64,000 nt of DNA. It comes from Symbiodinium sp. CCMP2592. Lineage: Eukaryota; Sar; Dinophyceae; Suessiales; Symbiodiniaceae. Under the pieces are notes generated by a model. The model did not search any database. It was not told where the DNA came from and worked only from the letters and a program-made list of their open reading frames with translations. The stretch lies in contig CAJNDT010006152.1 in the NCBI GenBank assembly GCA_905221615.1, positions 313,711 to 377,710 on the forward strand, read 5' to 3'. Within the stretch, counting starts at the first letter, position 1; each line of letters opens with the position of its first letter. The position numbers were made by a program, and so were the translations under genes. Positions 44,366 through 56,562 of the stretch are shown here, piece by piece.

Positions 44366-44740
44366 GTTTGCAATCTTCAACCGGAAGACTCAAGACCCAC
44401 CCTCAACCCTAAACCCCAAATCCAGGTGCTCTGAGCAGTCATGCAGTCCTGCAGTATGCTTTGCAATCCTCAACCGGAAGACTCAACACCCACCCTCAAC
44501 CCTAAACCCCAAACCCAGGTGCTCTGGGCAGTCATGCACTCCTGCAGTATGCTTTGCAATCCTCAACCGGAAGACTCAACACCCACCCTCAACCCTAAAC
44601 CCCAAACCCAGGTGCTCTGGGCAGTCATGCAGTCCTGCAGTATGCTTTGCAATCCTCAACCGGAAGACTCAACACCCACCCTCAACCCTAAACCCCAAAC
44701 CCAGGTGCTCTGGGCAGTCATGCAGTCCTGCAGTATGCCA
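44366..44740. repeat. 93-bp tandem repeat containing the AGTC motif and a telomere-like tract
   Basis: Four copies (the first partial) of a unit with GCAATCCTCAACCGGAAGAC, CCCTCAACCCTAAACCCC and GCAGTCATGCAGTCCTGCAG. The period is exactly 93 bp, a multiple of three, so a 31-codon repeat frame stays open. This is not taken as a protein. Confidence 0.9.
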
Positions 44741-45169
44741 GGGCCCCAGCCACCAGTGAGAGAGGCACAAAAAACAGCCAAACAAAATCTTGCATTGTTG
44801 AGCCATTGTGGTACCGGACAGCAGGACTGCATGACAGTAACCAACATGAGAGTCTGCTTGCCACTGATTGCTATCATTCATGGGACAGCAGGACTGCAAG
44901 ACTGTAGGCACATGTGCATGCGATGTCAGGTCGACCACTGCAGTCCAGTACTTCTTCTGCATGCACCGGAGTCAGGCCCGGACTTGCACTGCAGGGCTAG
45001 CACCTGCCACAGGACATGTGGAGATAAGGCTTGAAAGGGTTTGAAGATTTAGGGTCTAAGGAACATAGTGGTTGGGGAGTTTTCGTGCAGAGGGATGCAG
45101 CTGACACCTTGGCATTGCAATGGGCATTGATGCTCAATATAGGTACAGTCCTGCAGTCCTGCTGTCGCC

Positions 45170-45982
45170 ATGCCTAAACCCAAGACCATCAAGACCAAGT
45201 TGAAGAAGAAATGGGCGAGACTACCAGGAAATAAGGCTGCAGTTCAACAGAAGATGACCCAGTCCAAAAAGGTCGAGAACATTGCCTATGCTCGCACTTC
45301 CTCATTCGGGAAAAAGGTGCAAGGTTCCCGGGCAAGGCAAGTTTCGCAGTGCATTCAGGCTGCAGAAAAGCAAGGCATGCAGGTTCACTCGGCAATTGCA
45401 GAGGTCATTTCTGGATATGTCAAATACGACCAGCGAGCAACCCTCAAGCAGATCCTGGAGCGCAAACTACCCGGCATGCCAGAGGAGAGGAAACGAACAG
45501 TCCATGTGTTTGTGGAGAGTGTCCGTGCTTTGGCGAGGAATGCAATGGTGGGTGAGGAGATCTATAAGCAGAGCAAGAAGAACAACATCAACATCATTCC
45601 TCAAGACTATCCGACATTGTTCAGTCACAGTGAGACTCCTACCGGTAATTTTATTCGAAAGTTGATTTGTTCCCTACAAGAACTCGATCGAGACACACTC
45701 GTGTGGCGCCTTCAACAAGGTCGGGAGAACAAGGCCAAAACAACAACATTGAGGACTCAGTCAGGCAAGCCCAAAGTGAATGGAATCAAGAGCTACCTCG
45801 AGGATCTGCAACCATCCAAGAATGTGCAAAAGAAGATTGTGGCCCTGGGGAAGAAAAGAGATCGGGGTGACTTTGGATGGAGACCCATGGCAAACGAGGT
45901 TAGCAAGCTCCTGGGTATGAAGCAGTCCCTGCCACATGAGACTGTCCGTCGAATGTACAATGAGATTCTTAACAAGAAATGA
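45170..45982 (+). CDS. Intronless basic protein of unknown function (270 aa)
   Basis: ATG at 45170, directly preceded by ACAGTCCTGCAGTCCTGC..GTCGCC, to TGA at 45982, which is followed within 10 bp by CAGTCCCCAGTCTTCAGTC. The protein is Lys-rich throughout: N-terminus MPKPKTIKTKLKKKWARL, middle helices RKRTVHVFVESVRALARN, and a C-terminal segment with a possible helix-turn-helix (WRPMANEVSKLLGMKQ .. HETVRRMYNEIL). It is the only clear plus-strand gene in the element interior and lies on the right of the central palindrome, diverging from the left-half genes. The family is not recognised. A DNA-binding or structural role is inferred from charge. Confidence 0.65.
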   Translation: MPKPKTIKTKLKKKWARLPGNKAAVQQKMTQSKKVENIAYARTSSFGKKVQGSRARQVSQCIQAAEKQGMQVHSAIAEVISGYVKYDQRATLKQILERKLPGMPEERKRTVHVFVESVRALARNAMVGEEIYKQSKKNNINIIPQDYPTLFSHSETPTGNFIRKLICSLQELDRDTLVWRLQQGRENKAKTTTLRTQSGKPKVNGIKSYLEDLQPSKNVQKKIVALGKKRDRGDFGWRPMANEVSKLLGMKQSLPHETVRRMYNEILNKK

Positions 45983-46029
45983 ACATGTACAGTCCCCAGT
46001 CTTCAGTCTTGCAGTCCCTCGGTGCTGCA

Positions 46030-47080
46030 CCTCCATTGGTTGATGCAGCACTGCAGTCTTCGCACCGGCCACCTGGCCAAGGTTAATGCATCAGAGTCAG
46101 CAGATATTCTGAAGCCGCCAATGCCGTGGAACTGCAAAAATGCTCATTAGATCAGTTCATAATGATGATTACAATTCCAGACCCAGACAGATCCCGAAAA
46201 CCTAGTCCCCCACTACCATAAAAAGCAGAAACCTCAAGCCCTAATTAAACCCTAGGAACATCACCCAGGCTTTTCCGAGTATGAGTGCTGAAACCCTTAC
46301 ATTGGCTGAAACCCTGAACACTAAATTATACCCACCCTCCCGAACAAACCCACTCAGTATAAACGGTCTAGATGTTGACTCCGGATTTTAGATACTGGCA
46401 GCAATATGTTCACTTAAAAACCCACACCAAGCACCGGTCCTACCTGCCCATACCTAAAAGCTTAAACCCTACATCCTAAGAACCAGTAAAGACCAACTCA
46501 TGTGAGCCCCAACTGGCACCCACACCCTCAGCCCTGTATAACCCTGAACCTTAAACTAAACCCGAAATCCCTTGCTCACACCTGCAGGCCACTTCTTGCC
46601 GCAGTTCAGCAGGCGCTGCCTCCGGGGTGAGGGCTTACTGGGTGTCTGAAAATTCAGTTAGTAGGGGGTTCAGCCTTAACCCACAAGTAAAAGCAAGATT
46701 TTCAGGTTTCATTATGGTTTCTGCTGTGAGAAATAGGGTGATTAAGTTAAGGCAGTAGGAGCATACAAAAGCAATTATTAATTATTAAGAATTGAAGACT
46801 AAATCGTTTGATCCAGTACTGTAAACCTAATGCAGTACATTTGACCTTCAAATCTAAATCGCGAGGACCGACATCCCTCCAACCTATTAACCCAACATCC
46901 CTGAAGCCTATTAAACCTACATCCCTGCATTACTGTCTAACCAAACAACAGTAACAGTGAATACACCCCCTAGATCATTACCACACCAGGGCAAACTTTC
47001 TCTAATTTTGTGAGAAGTTATTAACTTAAAAGTAGAACACACCAACAAACAATACATCCTGCAGCTGTGCAATGCTACAT
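46030..47080. other. Host-like stretch inside the element, no gene seen
   Basis: Sequence with ACCCTAAACC-type words and no AGTC motif blocks. No exon recognised. Confidence 0.5.
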
Positions 47081-47310
47081 GAGCCCTAAACCCTAAGCCC
47101 CTAAACCCTAAACCCCTAAACCCTAAACCCTACACCCTAAACCTTACTAAACCTTGAACCCCTAAAAAACCTTGAATCCTAAACCCCTAAAACCCTAAAC
47201 CTTAAATACCCTAAACCCTTAAAAAAAAACCCTAAACCCTAAGCCCCTAAAAAGCCCTCAACCCTAAACCCCTACAAAATCCTAAGCCCTAAACCCTATA
47301 TCTTACAACC
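47080..47310. repeat. Interstitial CCCTAAA array inside the element
   Basis: Degenerate CCCTAAA/CCCCTAAA units of about 230 bp, in the motif-poor part of the mobile element. Confidence 0.85.
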
Positions 47311-48004
47311 CACACGGCCCTTTGCCCCCACATGCCTCGAAGGTTTTGTGTCTCCGTGGCAGCAGCGCGGGCGATGTTCGGAACTCCGGCCTGTACCGGG
47401 TTCAGGGTGGGGGGGTTCAGGGTGGGGGCCTTAGGGATGTCGAGCTCTTTAGGTTTAGGGTGCTTAGGGTTTTAGAGCATCTATCGGTAGTTCATTGTGC
47501 TTTAAGCACAAGGAAGACCCTATTTACCCTAAGCACCATAAGATCCCCGAGATGCTAGAACAATGAAACCCCAAAAAAAAACACACGGACTACTAAGTGC
47601 TCAGTAAACCCTAGTCACCCGAAGCCTACTCCAATCCTACCATGTAAAGCTTAGGGTTTAGGGAGTATCGATCTGGTGTGTTTATCAGGGTTTGTTGAGG
47701 GGAGGTGGTTGTTTGTCAGTTTTAATTTAAAGTTGGATTGCTGTTGTTTTGAGGTTGCAGGATTCTGCAGGGTTCTGCACAAAGAATGGTTACAGTTATT
47801 CTTGTGTTTTGTGCATTGAAGATTTGAAGGACTAGGAGTGTTTGCTTATTATTAAGTGTTTTCATCCACCATACAGAATGGGAACAAGCTTAGCTTGTGT
47901 TGTGAATGACAATGATGAGATGTTGTGTTTATAAATGTTTGGTTTTAGTTACCAACCACACAACACAAATGGCTCGATGGGCTCGAAGTCGTCAAGGCTG
48001 CAGA

Positions 48005-48294
48005 ATAAGTTGCAGCGTAGTGGTCGCAGCTCTCTTGATGAAGCTCTGCTGCGGGTATGTCAGTGAAGATCCCATCGAGCTTGGACTGGAGGTCCAGCTC
48101 TTGCATTGTTGGGGATCCGTCTCCTCAGACTCGTCTTCGTCTACACTGATAGGAGGCTCGGGCTCGTGAACCATCGGCTCTTCGGGAACTTCGGGCCGCA
48201 TATGGGCGCAGAAGTATTCAGTGTAGGGAAGCCCACGGTTAGTGACGCACACAGTGCTATTCGCTTCCTGCAGCACCACTCGACTCGGTGCCAA
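48005..48294 (-). CDS. Possible exon, acidic segment
   Basis: An open minus-strand segment reads VCVTNRGLPYTEYFCAHM, then an acidic run EPPISVDEDESEETD. Composition looks coding, but there is no ATG and no known domain. A motif block (GACTGCAGGACTGGGGACTGG) lies upstream at 48350. It may be an exon of the Cys-rich gene further right or a captured fragment. Confidence 0.25.
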
Positions 48295-48299
48295 TCGAT

Positions 48300-51060
48300 G
48301 AAAAAAAAAACCCTAAGTTTAAACCCCTATGAAGCTTATAAGATCTTAAGACTGCAGGACTGGGGACTGGGAAATGGGCTTACTTTAGGTTCGGTGTGAT
48401 CGCCACCCAATGACTCTGTCAATTAGTAAGTTAGGACCACTCAGTGTCCATCAATCCAAAGGTATACTAAAAGTAACAGCCCAATGCTCCAGAACCCACA
48501 AGCTCTACATCTTGGTCAGAATACTCCGAAATCTTCAAATGCACTAAGAATTATGCTTAAATTAAGGGTTTTAGGGTTTAATGTCTCCCTAATAATTTGC
48601 CTCAAAGAAGGGGTTTTAAGGATCTGTCTTGGCAAAGAAATGAAGCTCACTGTCAAAGGGCCTTAAGGGGTTTTAGGGAAGGGAGCCCTGGGTGGTGAAG
48701 ACTCAGACTGGGGCTTAGAATCACTTCATGAAATTTATTCAGGGTTTTAGAGTCAGTCCAAATTAGAACCTCCAAAACAAAACCCCTAAATCAAAAGCCA
48801 TCCAGACCTCAACCTAAGAACCCCAATGCACCAATAAGCTTGTGCCTAAAGCCTAATAATTAAGCCTCAGTAAACAACACGAAACCCTAAACCAAAATCA
48901 CATTAAACTATACCCATCAAAAGCACCCAAAACTCTACTAATCTGAAGAACCCCAGCCAACCGAAAGCTCCTAATTAAATGCTAACAACCTTAATCTTAA
49001 CCCCTAAGGACTGCACGGACCTGGCCCGGCGCATTGTGGTGGTGGCAGGTGCCCTGCATGCAGGGCTATTTAGGGCTTTAGATTAATAATGGTTGGAGAT
49101 TTGGGTGTCAAGGGCTTTAGGGCATTAGGGTTTACAGTTTTGATTGATTTTGGTGTCAAGGGCTTTAGGGCATTTAGGGTTTCGGGTTTTAAGGGCTTTA
49201 GGGCTTTCAGGATTTTGGTGTTTGGACTGTTTGGGGTTAGGTGTTGACAGAGGTTGCTTGGATGTGGTTGGTTTACAGAGCTTCAGGGTTAGTGTGTTAG
49301 GACCTGTGGGACCTGGAGTGTTAGGGCTTCGGGTATCATACTTTGGGACTTTGGGCCTTCACATAGTTTAGGGCTGGGGGTGGTACTGGGGGGGTGGGGG
49401 TTGGGGGGGTAGGGAATTTAGGGTCTGTAGGGATTGTAATTATTGGGGTTTGGGGCCCTTCGGGTTTGGAATGGCTTGGGGCTCGGAGCTTACTACCCTA
49501 TCCTAATTTAAATCCAGTAGTAATGAAATAAACCCTGCCAAAACCCCTGTAAACCCCGAAGCCCTATTACTAAGCAGGCTCTTTTTGTGCAGCTCCTTTG
49601 CAGGGCATCGGCCAAAATGGGAGGCAGGTTGAATTGCATCGAATGTTCCTTCACCTTCATTACTATGTATCAAGATGTGACAATAATTTATTGTTTCCAT
49701 ATTAAAGACATCACTTTAAAATACCATCACATTCGACCTTGTGTAGCCAGGGGTCTTTGCTAACCTCATAGCTCATGGTGTTGCGAGCCATAGGGTCGCA
49801 AACTCACTTATCCGATGTGCATATCACTCAGTCGTCCTTCCCCATTGCACAGTGCACCAGTTACTACTGCAAGACTGCAGGACTGTCTGTGAATATTGAC
49901 ATACAGAATCTAATTCCAGCATTCTGCTTGCAAATGGGGACTGAAGACTGAGGACTGTCTAGTACTGTGCGTACTTGACAAATCTCAACAGCTCCTCACG
50001 GATCGTCGTGTTGTCCAACTTAGATCGCACTCACAGAGCTTCAACTCCAAACATCATTTAAAATTTGTCAAGCCAAGGTGCTTTGATCAAAGTCAAAGAT
50101 GGCCTGCGCTGGGAGTGCCGGCCTGGTTCGTGGGTCCTGAGCAAGGTGGGTCTGGGTTGTAACAAAAGAATCACTTAAATTAATTATGTGACTTCGGAAT
50201 TAGTTAGAAGCGAGGTGCATCTCGAGAATGAAGATCTTGCGCTTTCGAAACTCTGGGGTGGCAACACCGATGCGGTTGCAAGTCCATTTCCCAATTTGCA
50301 TGTAGGATTTCTGGATTCCAGGAATGGACTGTATGCACCAATTCGGCTCCAGGACTTCGCGCTCGGCATACTCTGGGTTGAACTGCGACTTAGTGGCTTC
50401 CAGAATCAGGCTTTATTGGGGGTTTAGAAATCAGGGTTTATTAGGGTTTGAGGGAACTGTCTAACAATAACAAACCGACCATTCATTCTCAAGCAACATT
50501 GTCCGCGGGCTGCCAGACATAGTTGTCCCCGATATGAACGTAGCGGCCGTTCTGCTGGCTCCTCGATTGCAATGTCAGGTTAACTAGGTAACTAGTCATC
50601 ATTCAACTTCAATGTCATTGCATCCTAAAGCTTCCACGGCACCGGACGATCTTCCAAAAGCTGACTGTGCGAATGCCATTGTCGGTATCCGGAGGGGTGT
50701 ACCTTAGTGTAGGTTTAGGGGTTTAGGGTAGCTTAGGGTTTAGGTAGCTTAAACCCGAAATCCGTACTCATAGCCCTAAACCCCAAACCACAGCCGAAAG
50801 ACATTGCCCAGATGAAGGTTCCATTAATCGGAAGCCACCATGACCAAAGATCATCAACATCGAAGAAGTCGTCCACTCCTGAGATTCAGTCATGGTTACT
50901 AGAAGATCAGATGTAGTACTACTATTACCACCACAATCAAAACCACCACCCCCTAAACCCTGAACCCTTAAAGCATATTGAACCCTAAAGCCACGAGTTA
51001 AGGATCCCTTTAAGGCTAGAGCTGGTTTTGGGTTTTAGGGTTTTGGGTTATTGTGATGGA
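48300..51060. other. Host-like stretch with TTTAGGG tracts
   Basis: TTTAGGG-type words at 48560, 49060-49450, 50400-50450 and 50700-50780. AGTC motif blocks occur only at about 48350, 49870 and 49935. An open segment at 50188-50427 has no recognised homology. Confidence 0.45.
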
Positions 51061-51074
51061 AGACATGAGTGTTC

Positions 51075-51137
51075 TGTCCTAGTAGTCATAGTAGTAGCAG
51101 TAGCAGTACAAGTAGTAGCAGTAGTAGTTGTAGTGGC

Positions 51138-51182
<45 letters not shown>

Positions 51183-51192
51183 CCTAGTAGTC

Positions 51193-51223
<31 letters not shown>

Positions 51224-51358
51224 ATAGTAGTAGTAGTAGTAGTAGATAGTAGTACCAGTTGGAGTGTGAGTACTAGTACTGCTACCAGTACTAGTAGCTA
51301 GTACAAGTGGTCGTAGTAGTGTTGTCTCAGCTAGCAATAGTAGTACGGGCCGGAGTAA

Positions 51359-51389
<31 letters not shown>

Positions 51390-51401
51390 TGTTGTAGTGG
51401 C

Positions 51402-51458
<57 letters not shown>

Positions 51459-51568
51459 CCTAGTAGTCGTAGTAGTAGTAGTGGTGATGGTTGAAGTAGT
51501 AGTTGTTGTACTAGTATGTAGTATCAGCAGCAGTAGTTGTAGTAGTAGTAGTAGAAGTAGTTGTAATA

Positions 51569-51625
<57 letters not shown>

Positions 51626-51660
51626 CAGTAGTAGTAATAGTAGGGAAGTAGCAGTAGCTT
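51075..51660. repeat. (TAG)n / (AGT)n microsatellite
   Basis: Almost 600 bp of TAG trinucleotide with short interruptions and an internal duplication of the block around GGCAGTAGTAGTAG..CCTAGTAGTCG. It abuts the 3' end of the gene at 51660-53616. Confidence 0.95.
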
Positions 51661-53616
51661 TAGTGGTAGTAGCAGGGAGTAGATGTTGTTGATGACGAGT
51701 CGCGGAAGTCATCCACCTGGGCAGTCAGGACTGCGAACTCCGATGTGCTGTATTCACCACGAGTGTAGTCAGGAACGTAGTCAAACGGACATCTCCAGCG
51801 CGCCCAGCCATATCCAAAATACTGGTCCAAGAACTGCGAGACTGTCTCCTGAAGCAGAGTCCACTTGAACAATGTTGCATGAAGCCCTCAGTCCTACAGT
51901 CTTGCAGTCATGTATCTCTTCTCGACGGTGGTGCCAGACTGTCTTCGACAGACGTAGGGAAACAGCGGGCCAAGATGAGAGCATCGCACATCAGCATGAC
52001 GATTTCGGAAACCTGAGGGTACATGTGAAAACTGAAACAATCATTGTGACAAGTGCTTGTCACTTGATTCAGTTAAGCAGCGTGTTTGGTCAAGTTGTAG
52101 CTCAACCCCGTAGGGTAGAAGTACTCCTGCTGGCACTGGGAGAAGCCCTCGAAGCACTTCTGGCAGTAGTGGTACAGCAAGGCCGGGGTGCAGGGGACCT
52201 CATTCCTGCCGACTGCCTCAGGATTATCCAGCACTGATGGTGTGTAACATCATTGAAATGCCAACATGACCGATGCAGCAAAGCTTCCTCCAACCAGGCT
52301 GCCATTTTGTCCATCTGGGCTGGTACCCGAAGGAACTCCAGCATGCCTCAGAGAAACTCTTGTCACACCGAACATGCTATTGACATTCTGCACACACCCT
52401 AACTGCCAAGTAACTCTCTGCTTTCATGTTCTTGGGCAGTGAGGAGGGACTGTAGGACTGCAGGACTGTCGCTGCAATGTCCAACCCACCACGGCCTTTG
52501 TTTTCAAGTAATCAGCAATGGCTACAACAATCAACAAATGCATTTGCTGTGCAATGTTTTTGTGCCAGCAAGAATCATCTGAGAGCAGATTCTGTCACAG
52601 TGGAACCAACCTCCACACTGTAAGTCGCATGACGTGGAACGGCTCGGCCCAGCCAGGAAAACTGCATTGTGGGCTCTGAACGGAACACCCCCGGAATGTC
52701 CAAGTGTGTCCTCATCCAAAAGCGAGACAAGGACCGGTGCACCACAACTACATGTCGTCAAACTCAAGAGTACACATAAACACAGTCCTCAAATGGTACT
52801 GCAACAACTCCCAGTCGATCAGCGCATCATTCTCCACAGCAGGACCGGGGACTGAGGACTCCCCTCTCTCTGCTGCAAACCCCTCGTGCAATGCCTGCTC
52901 TGGGACAGCAGGACTGAGGACTGAAACCTCATCGGGAGCTGTCGGGGTAGCTGGCTCATACCCATACCCACTGCTGCCTGCAGCATTCGACCTGCGGAGT
53001 TGCGAGGGTTCTCCACGTGTCTTCATCTCGACCTGGAGTTTGGCCTTGAATGAGTGAGCACTCATCTCCAGTTGTAGCTCGGAGGCATCCCTGGTCAACA
53101 GTGTGGTCGCCTGAACAAAGCATGTGTAGCTCCATGTTCGGACTTTCATGTCATGCAATGTGTGCATCTGAAAGATTGTAGGGCCATGACTATGGTGCCA
53201 CTGGCAATCCCGCTTTCCCCAGTCATGTTCTGCTTGTGCAGAATGAACAGCAACATCTGATGATCACGGAGGTTGAGATATCCGGCGCAATTCCATGCCT
53301 CAAACTCTGTGGGTATGGACTGCATGCAACCAAACTACAGTGACACTCAGCTCACTTGACAGCAATCACAACGTATTTCAGAACCCCACCGGTGTAGGCC
53401 CATTGACAGTTTCCGTGCGTGCTTGCACAGGACCGTTGGGACCGTTGCCATGGACCGTCCTAAGTATAGTCAGGAATCAAGACTGCTGTAAGTTAACCTT
53501 TGCATGCATCACTCCAAGGACCAGCCAAGTTACACAAAGAACGGACCCTTCTCGGACACACCAATCACTGTCTTGATTTTGTAGTCGACAGTCAAATTGG
53601 CAATGGAGTCTGCCAT
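51660..53616 (-). CDS. Cys-rich protein of unknown function, several exons and frame breaks
   Basis: The ATG at 53616 gives MADSIANLTVDYKIKTVI. Later minus-strand segments are 53325-53167 (IPTEFEAWNCAGYLNLRD), 53167-52748 (VRTWSYTCFVQATTLL .. VLSPAVPEQALHEG), 52767-52550 (CSCGAPVLVSLLDEDTLG .. CDLQCGGWFHCDRIC), 52340-52085 (VPCTPALLYHYCQKCFEG) and 51872-51660 (FGYGWARWRCPFDYVPDY). The C-x-x-C and GWFHC arrangement looks zinc-binding, possibly PHD-like. Adjacent segments meet in different frames at about 53167, 52757 and 52225, where no normal intron fits. AGTC motifs are in frame (VLSPAVPEQ, FAVLTAQ). Either the copy is decaying or the assembly has indels. Confidence 0.4.
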
Positions 53617-53769
53617 TGCACACAATGAAAACGAGTCTCCTTGATGTTCTGGAGCCCGAGTCTGCAGCTACTGGAGGTTGTCATGTAGCAGTCAGCAAAC
53701 AGCAGCAGTGGCAGGAGATTGCAAGTACAGTAGTGAGTGGCAAGTGGTACTACATGCTGTTGGTGGAAT

Positions 53770-53888
53770 TGTTGTAGCAGCAGCAGTAGCAGTAGCAGTA
53801 GCAGTAGCAGTAGCAGTAGCAGTAGCAGTATCAGCAGTAGTAGTAGTAGTAGTAGTAGTAGTCGTCGTAGTAGTAGTTAGTAGTAGTC

Positions 53889-53984
<96 letters not shown>

Positions 53985-54160
53985 CTAGTAGTACTAGTAG
54001 TACTAGTAGTACTAGTAGTACTAGTAGTACTAGTAGTACTAGTAGTAAGAGTAGAAGTAAGAGTAGTAGTAAGAGTACTAGGAGTAGTAGTCATAGCAGT
54101 AGCAGTAGCAGTAAGGAGTAGCAGTAGCAGCAAGGAGTAGCAGCAGCAGTAGCAGTAGCC

Positions 54161-54202
<42 letters not shown>

Positions 54203-54258
54203 TCAGTAGTAGTAGTAGTAGTAGTAGCAGAAGTAGAAGTAGTAGTAGTAGCAGCCTA
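53770..54258. repeat. CAG/TAG/ACT trinucleotide microsatellite
   Basis: CAGTAG, TAG, CAG and TAGTAC blocks of about 490 bp directly abut the inner edge of the right terminal repeat. Poly-Ser and poly-Val frames are artefacts. Confidence 0.95.
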
Positions 54259-54594
54259 TTCTACCCGTATCGCAAACCATAGGATTCAAGACCCCGGCGC
54301 CTTTGTAAGACACCGACCTTTTCGAGACACCCCACTATGCACTATTCAAATCTAAAGCACTTCTCACTGAGAAGCTCTTTGGCCTAAAACCCCAAAACCC
54401 TACACCCTAAATTAAAACCCTTAGTCTAAACTTACTGCGCCAAGGTCGGCCTCCAGCTCGGCCGCCAGCGGCCACGCACAGGCCAGCAGCCACAGCAGCC
54501 GGAGTGAGAGGCTCTTTGGTGTGAGCTGGGCTTCTTAGTTAAGCAGTCTTCAGTCCTGCAGTTTACAAGGGGCCCATATGTTCTTAAATAGTAC

Positions 54595-54638
<44 letters not shown>

Positions 54639-54744
54639 GTTGTATGTACTATATGGAAACTGCAGGACTGAGGACTGTCCGGGGTTTTGAAAGTCTCTAC
54701 ATGAGACTCCCGGGTGTGAAGGCTGTGGCTTCGGAGCTCCAGGT

Positions 54745-55915
54745 TCAGCAGTCTAGCAGTCCTGCAGTCCACCACATTATTCTACTAGGGGACCCATAAC
54801 ATACTATAAAATAGGGGTTGTACTGAGGACTGCAAGACTGTAGACTGCGGTTTTGGCCTGAGTTACCGAGCCTCAAGCTACCCTTACAAGCTTACAAGGC
54901 TTCCATGGTACTGTTGCGTGCCTAAGTTGGCACATGTGTTCAGCGGTTTTCGTCCAAGGGTGGACATTGAAGGATGCTTTCCTAGAGGCAAGCCTCCCAA
55001 AAGTCTGCAAAACTGCAGACTTGCCTTACGGGCCTTGCACTATGGGCCTGAGAGGTCTTCAGCTGCCACTACTAGTGGCTTTTGGCTTTTTCGTAGCAGC
55101 TTGCAGGGCTTGAAGTGCTTCAGTGAGTGTCGAAGAAGAGTTTGTGAAGCCCTACTGAGCCTCTTAGTTTTACAGTCCAACAGTCTTGCAGTCCACCAAT
55201 ACTAGTTTAATTATGGGGACCTATATCGATAACATAGGGGTGCCTACTGAGGACTGCAAGACTGCTGTACTGTACAGGGCCTCAAAAGGTCTCTTTGCAG
55301 GGAGCCTCTTAAAGACTTCTTTACAGTCTATCAGTCTCGCAGTCCACCCTTATTCTAATTTTGGGGCCTAAGCTATAAGATCAATAAAATAGGGGTGCTT
55401 ACTGAGGACTGCAAGACTGATAGACTGCACAGGGCCTCAAAAGGTCTCTTGGCAGGGAGCCTCTTGGAGACTCTTAGACTCTAAACCCTTAACCCCTAAG
55501 TTACAGTCTAACAGTCGTGCAGTCCACCCATACTATTCTAATTTTGGGACCTATACCTCTACTAGGGGTGCTTACTGAGGACTGCAGGACTGGTAGACTG
55601 TACATGGCCTCAAAAGGTCTCTTGGCAGGGAGCCTCTTGGAGACTCTTAGACCTAAACCCTTAATCCCTAAGTTACAGTCTAACAGTCGTGCAGTCCACC
55701 CATACTAGTCTAATTTTGGGACCTATACCTATAATGGGGGTGCTTACTGAGGACTGCAGGACTGGTAGACTGTACATGGCCTTGACAAGCTTCTTTGCAG
55801 GCAGACTCTTAATTTACAGTCTAACAGTCTTCCAGTCCTTCTATATTAAGTTGAAGGACCTAATAACCATTCTTAGGGGTGCTTACTAAGGACTGCAAGA
55901 CTGGTAGACTGTACG
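54745..55915. repeat. Series of ~100-bp MITE-like units in the right TIR
   Basis: Units at about 54750, 55167, 55322, 55503, 55675 and 55815 each run from ACAGTCTANCAGTCNTGCAG to CTGCANGACTGNTAGACTG. They are mirror copies of the series in the left repeat. Confidence 0.75.
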
Positions 55916-56280
55916 TGCCAGGCACTCAAAAAGGTCGGATTGCTCCCGGCAGCCTTCGAAAGGCCTCTTATGCAGCCTAACGGTCTTGTTTAAGCTTAGT
56001 CCTGTAATATTATAGGATTATCCTAGATATATATATATATATATGTATATTATATATACAGACACATGTAGCTGGGGCTTCTTATGGAACAGCAAGACTG
56101 CTAGACTGTGCATGAGGCCTACCTTAAGGGGCAGCCAACCCTGAACAGTAACAGTAGTCAATAGTAGTAGTTTTTTCCTCCATTGTCGCACAGAAGTTGT
56201 TTCACACTGAGTGTTGTCGCAGTTTTTGGCCTCTGACAGCACAAACTAGCCGTCCTCAGTCCTGCAGTCTTGCAGTGGCA

Positions 56281-56562
56281 ATGGACAGGGACATCTCTCC
56301 GGACCGGCGAGTACTAACAGAGTTTGAGAGAGTCCTCAAACGAGTCAGGGTGGTTGCAAGCTTCAAGCAGAAATCCGAGGAGTACCAGCGTGCGAAGCTC
56401 TTGTTGCTCAACAAGGACATGCAGTCTACCCCTCCGGGGGATCCACCCGTTACACCACGCGTCTACAAGAGCGGCGTTTCAAAACGCACCTGGGAGCGAC
56501 AGTGGTACAGGTTCAAAACCAGAGTTCGTGCATACGCAGAGTGGGTCGATTTGATGACCTAA
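56281..56562 (+). CDS. Small basic protein in right TIR (93 aa), function unknown
   Basis: ATG at 56281 directly follows CAGTCCTGCAGTCTTGCAGTGGCA. The frame ends VDLMT before TAA, and the gene points outward. It is the mirror copy of 28529-28807 and differs at D/E in LT(D/E)FE, at ASMKK versus ASFKQK, at (V/K) in VY-SG, and at (V/R) and (S/T) in QWY-FK-R. These changes lie in or near basic, presumably DNA-contacting stretches. Both copies are open, so both could be expressed. Confidence 0.5.
   Translation: MDRDISPDRRVLTEFERVLKRVRVVASFKQKSEEYQRAKLLLLNKDMQSTPPGDPPVTPRVYKSGVSKRTWERQWYRFKTRVRAYAEWVDLMT

Noticed and set aside
44441-45034. 197-aa frame with 31-residue repeats (QSCSMLCNPQPEDSTPTL)
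   Set aside because: The 93-bp tandem repeat happens to be a multiple of three and contains telomere-like and motif sequence. There is no sign of selection for protein.
51075-51660. Poly-Val, poly-Tyr and poly-Leu frames; likewise at 9463-9803 and 53678-54133
   Set aside because: They are trinucleotide microsatellites that stay open in several frames on both strands.
53140-53190. A 23-nt intron (GTCATG..TTTCAG) joining two frames of the Cys-rich gene
   Set aside because: The donor is weak and the other frame breaks in the element cannot be explained the same way. An indel is simpler.
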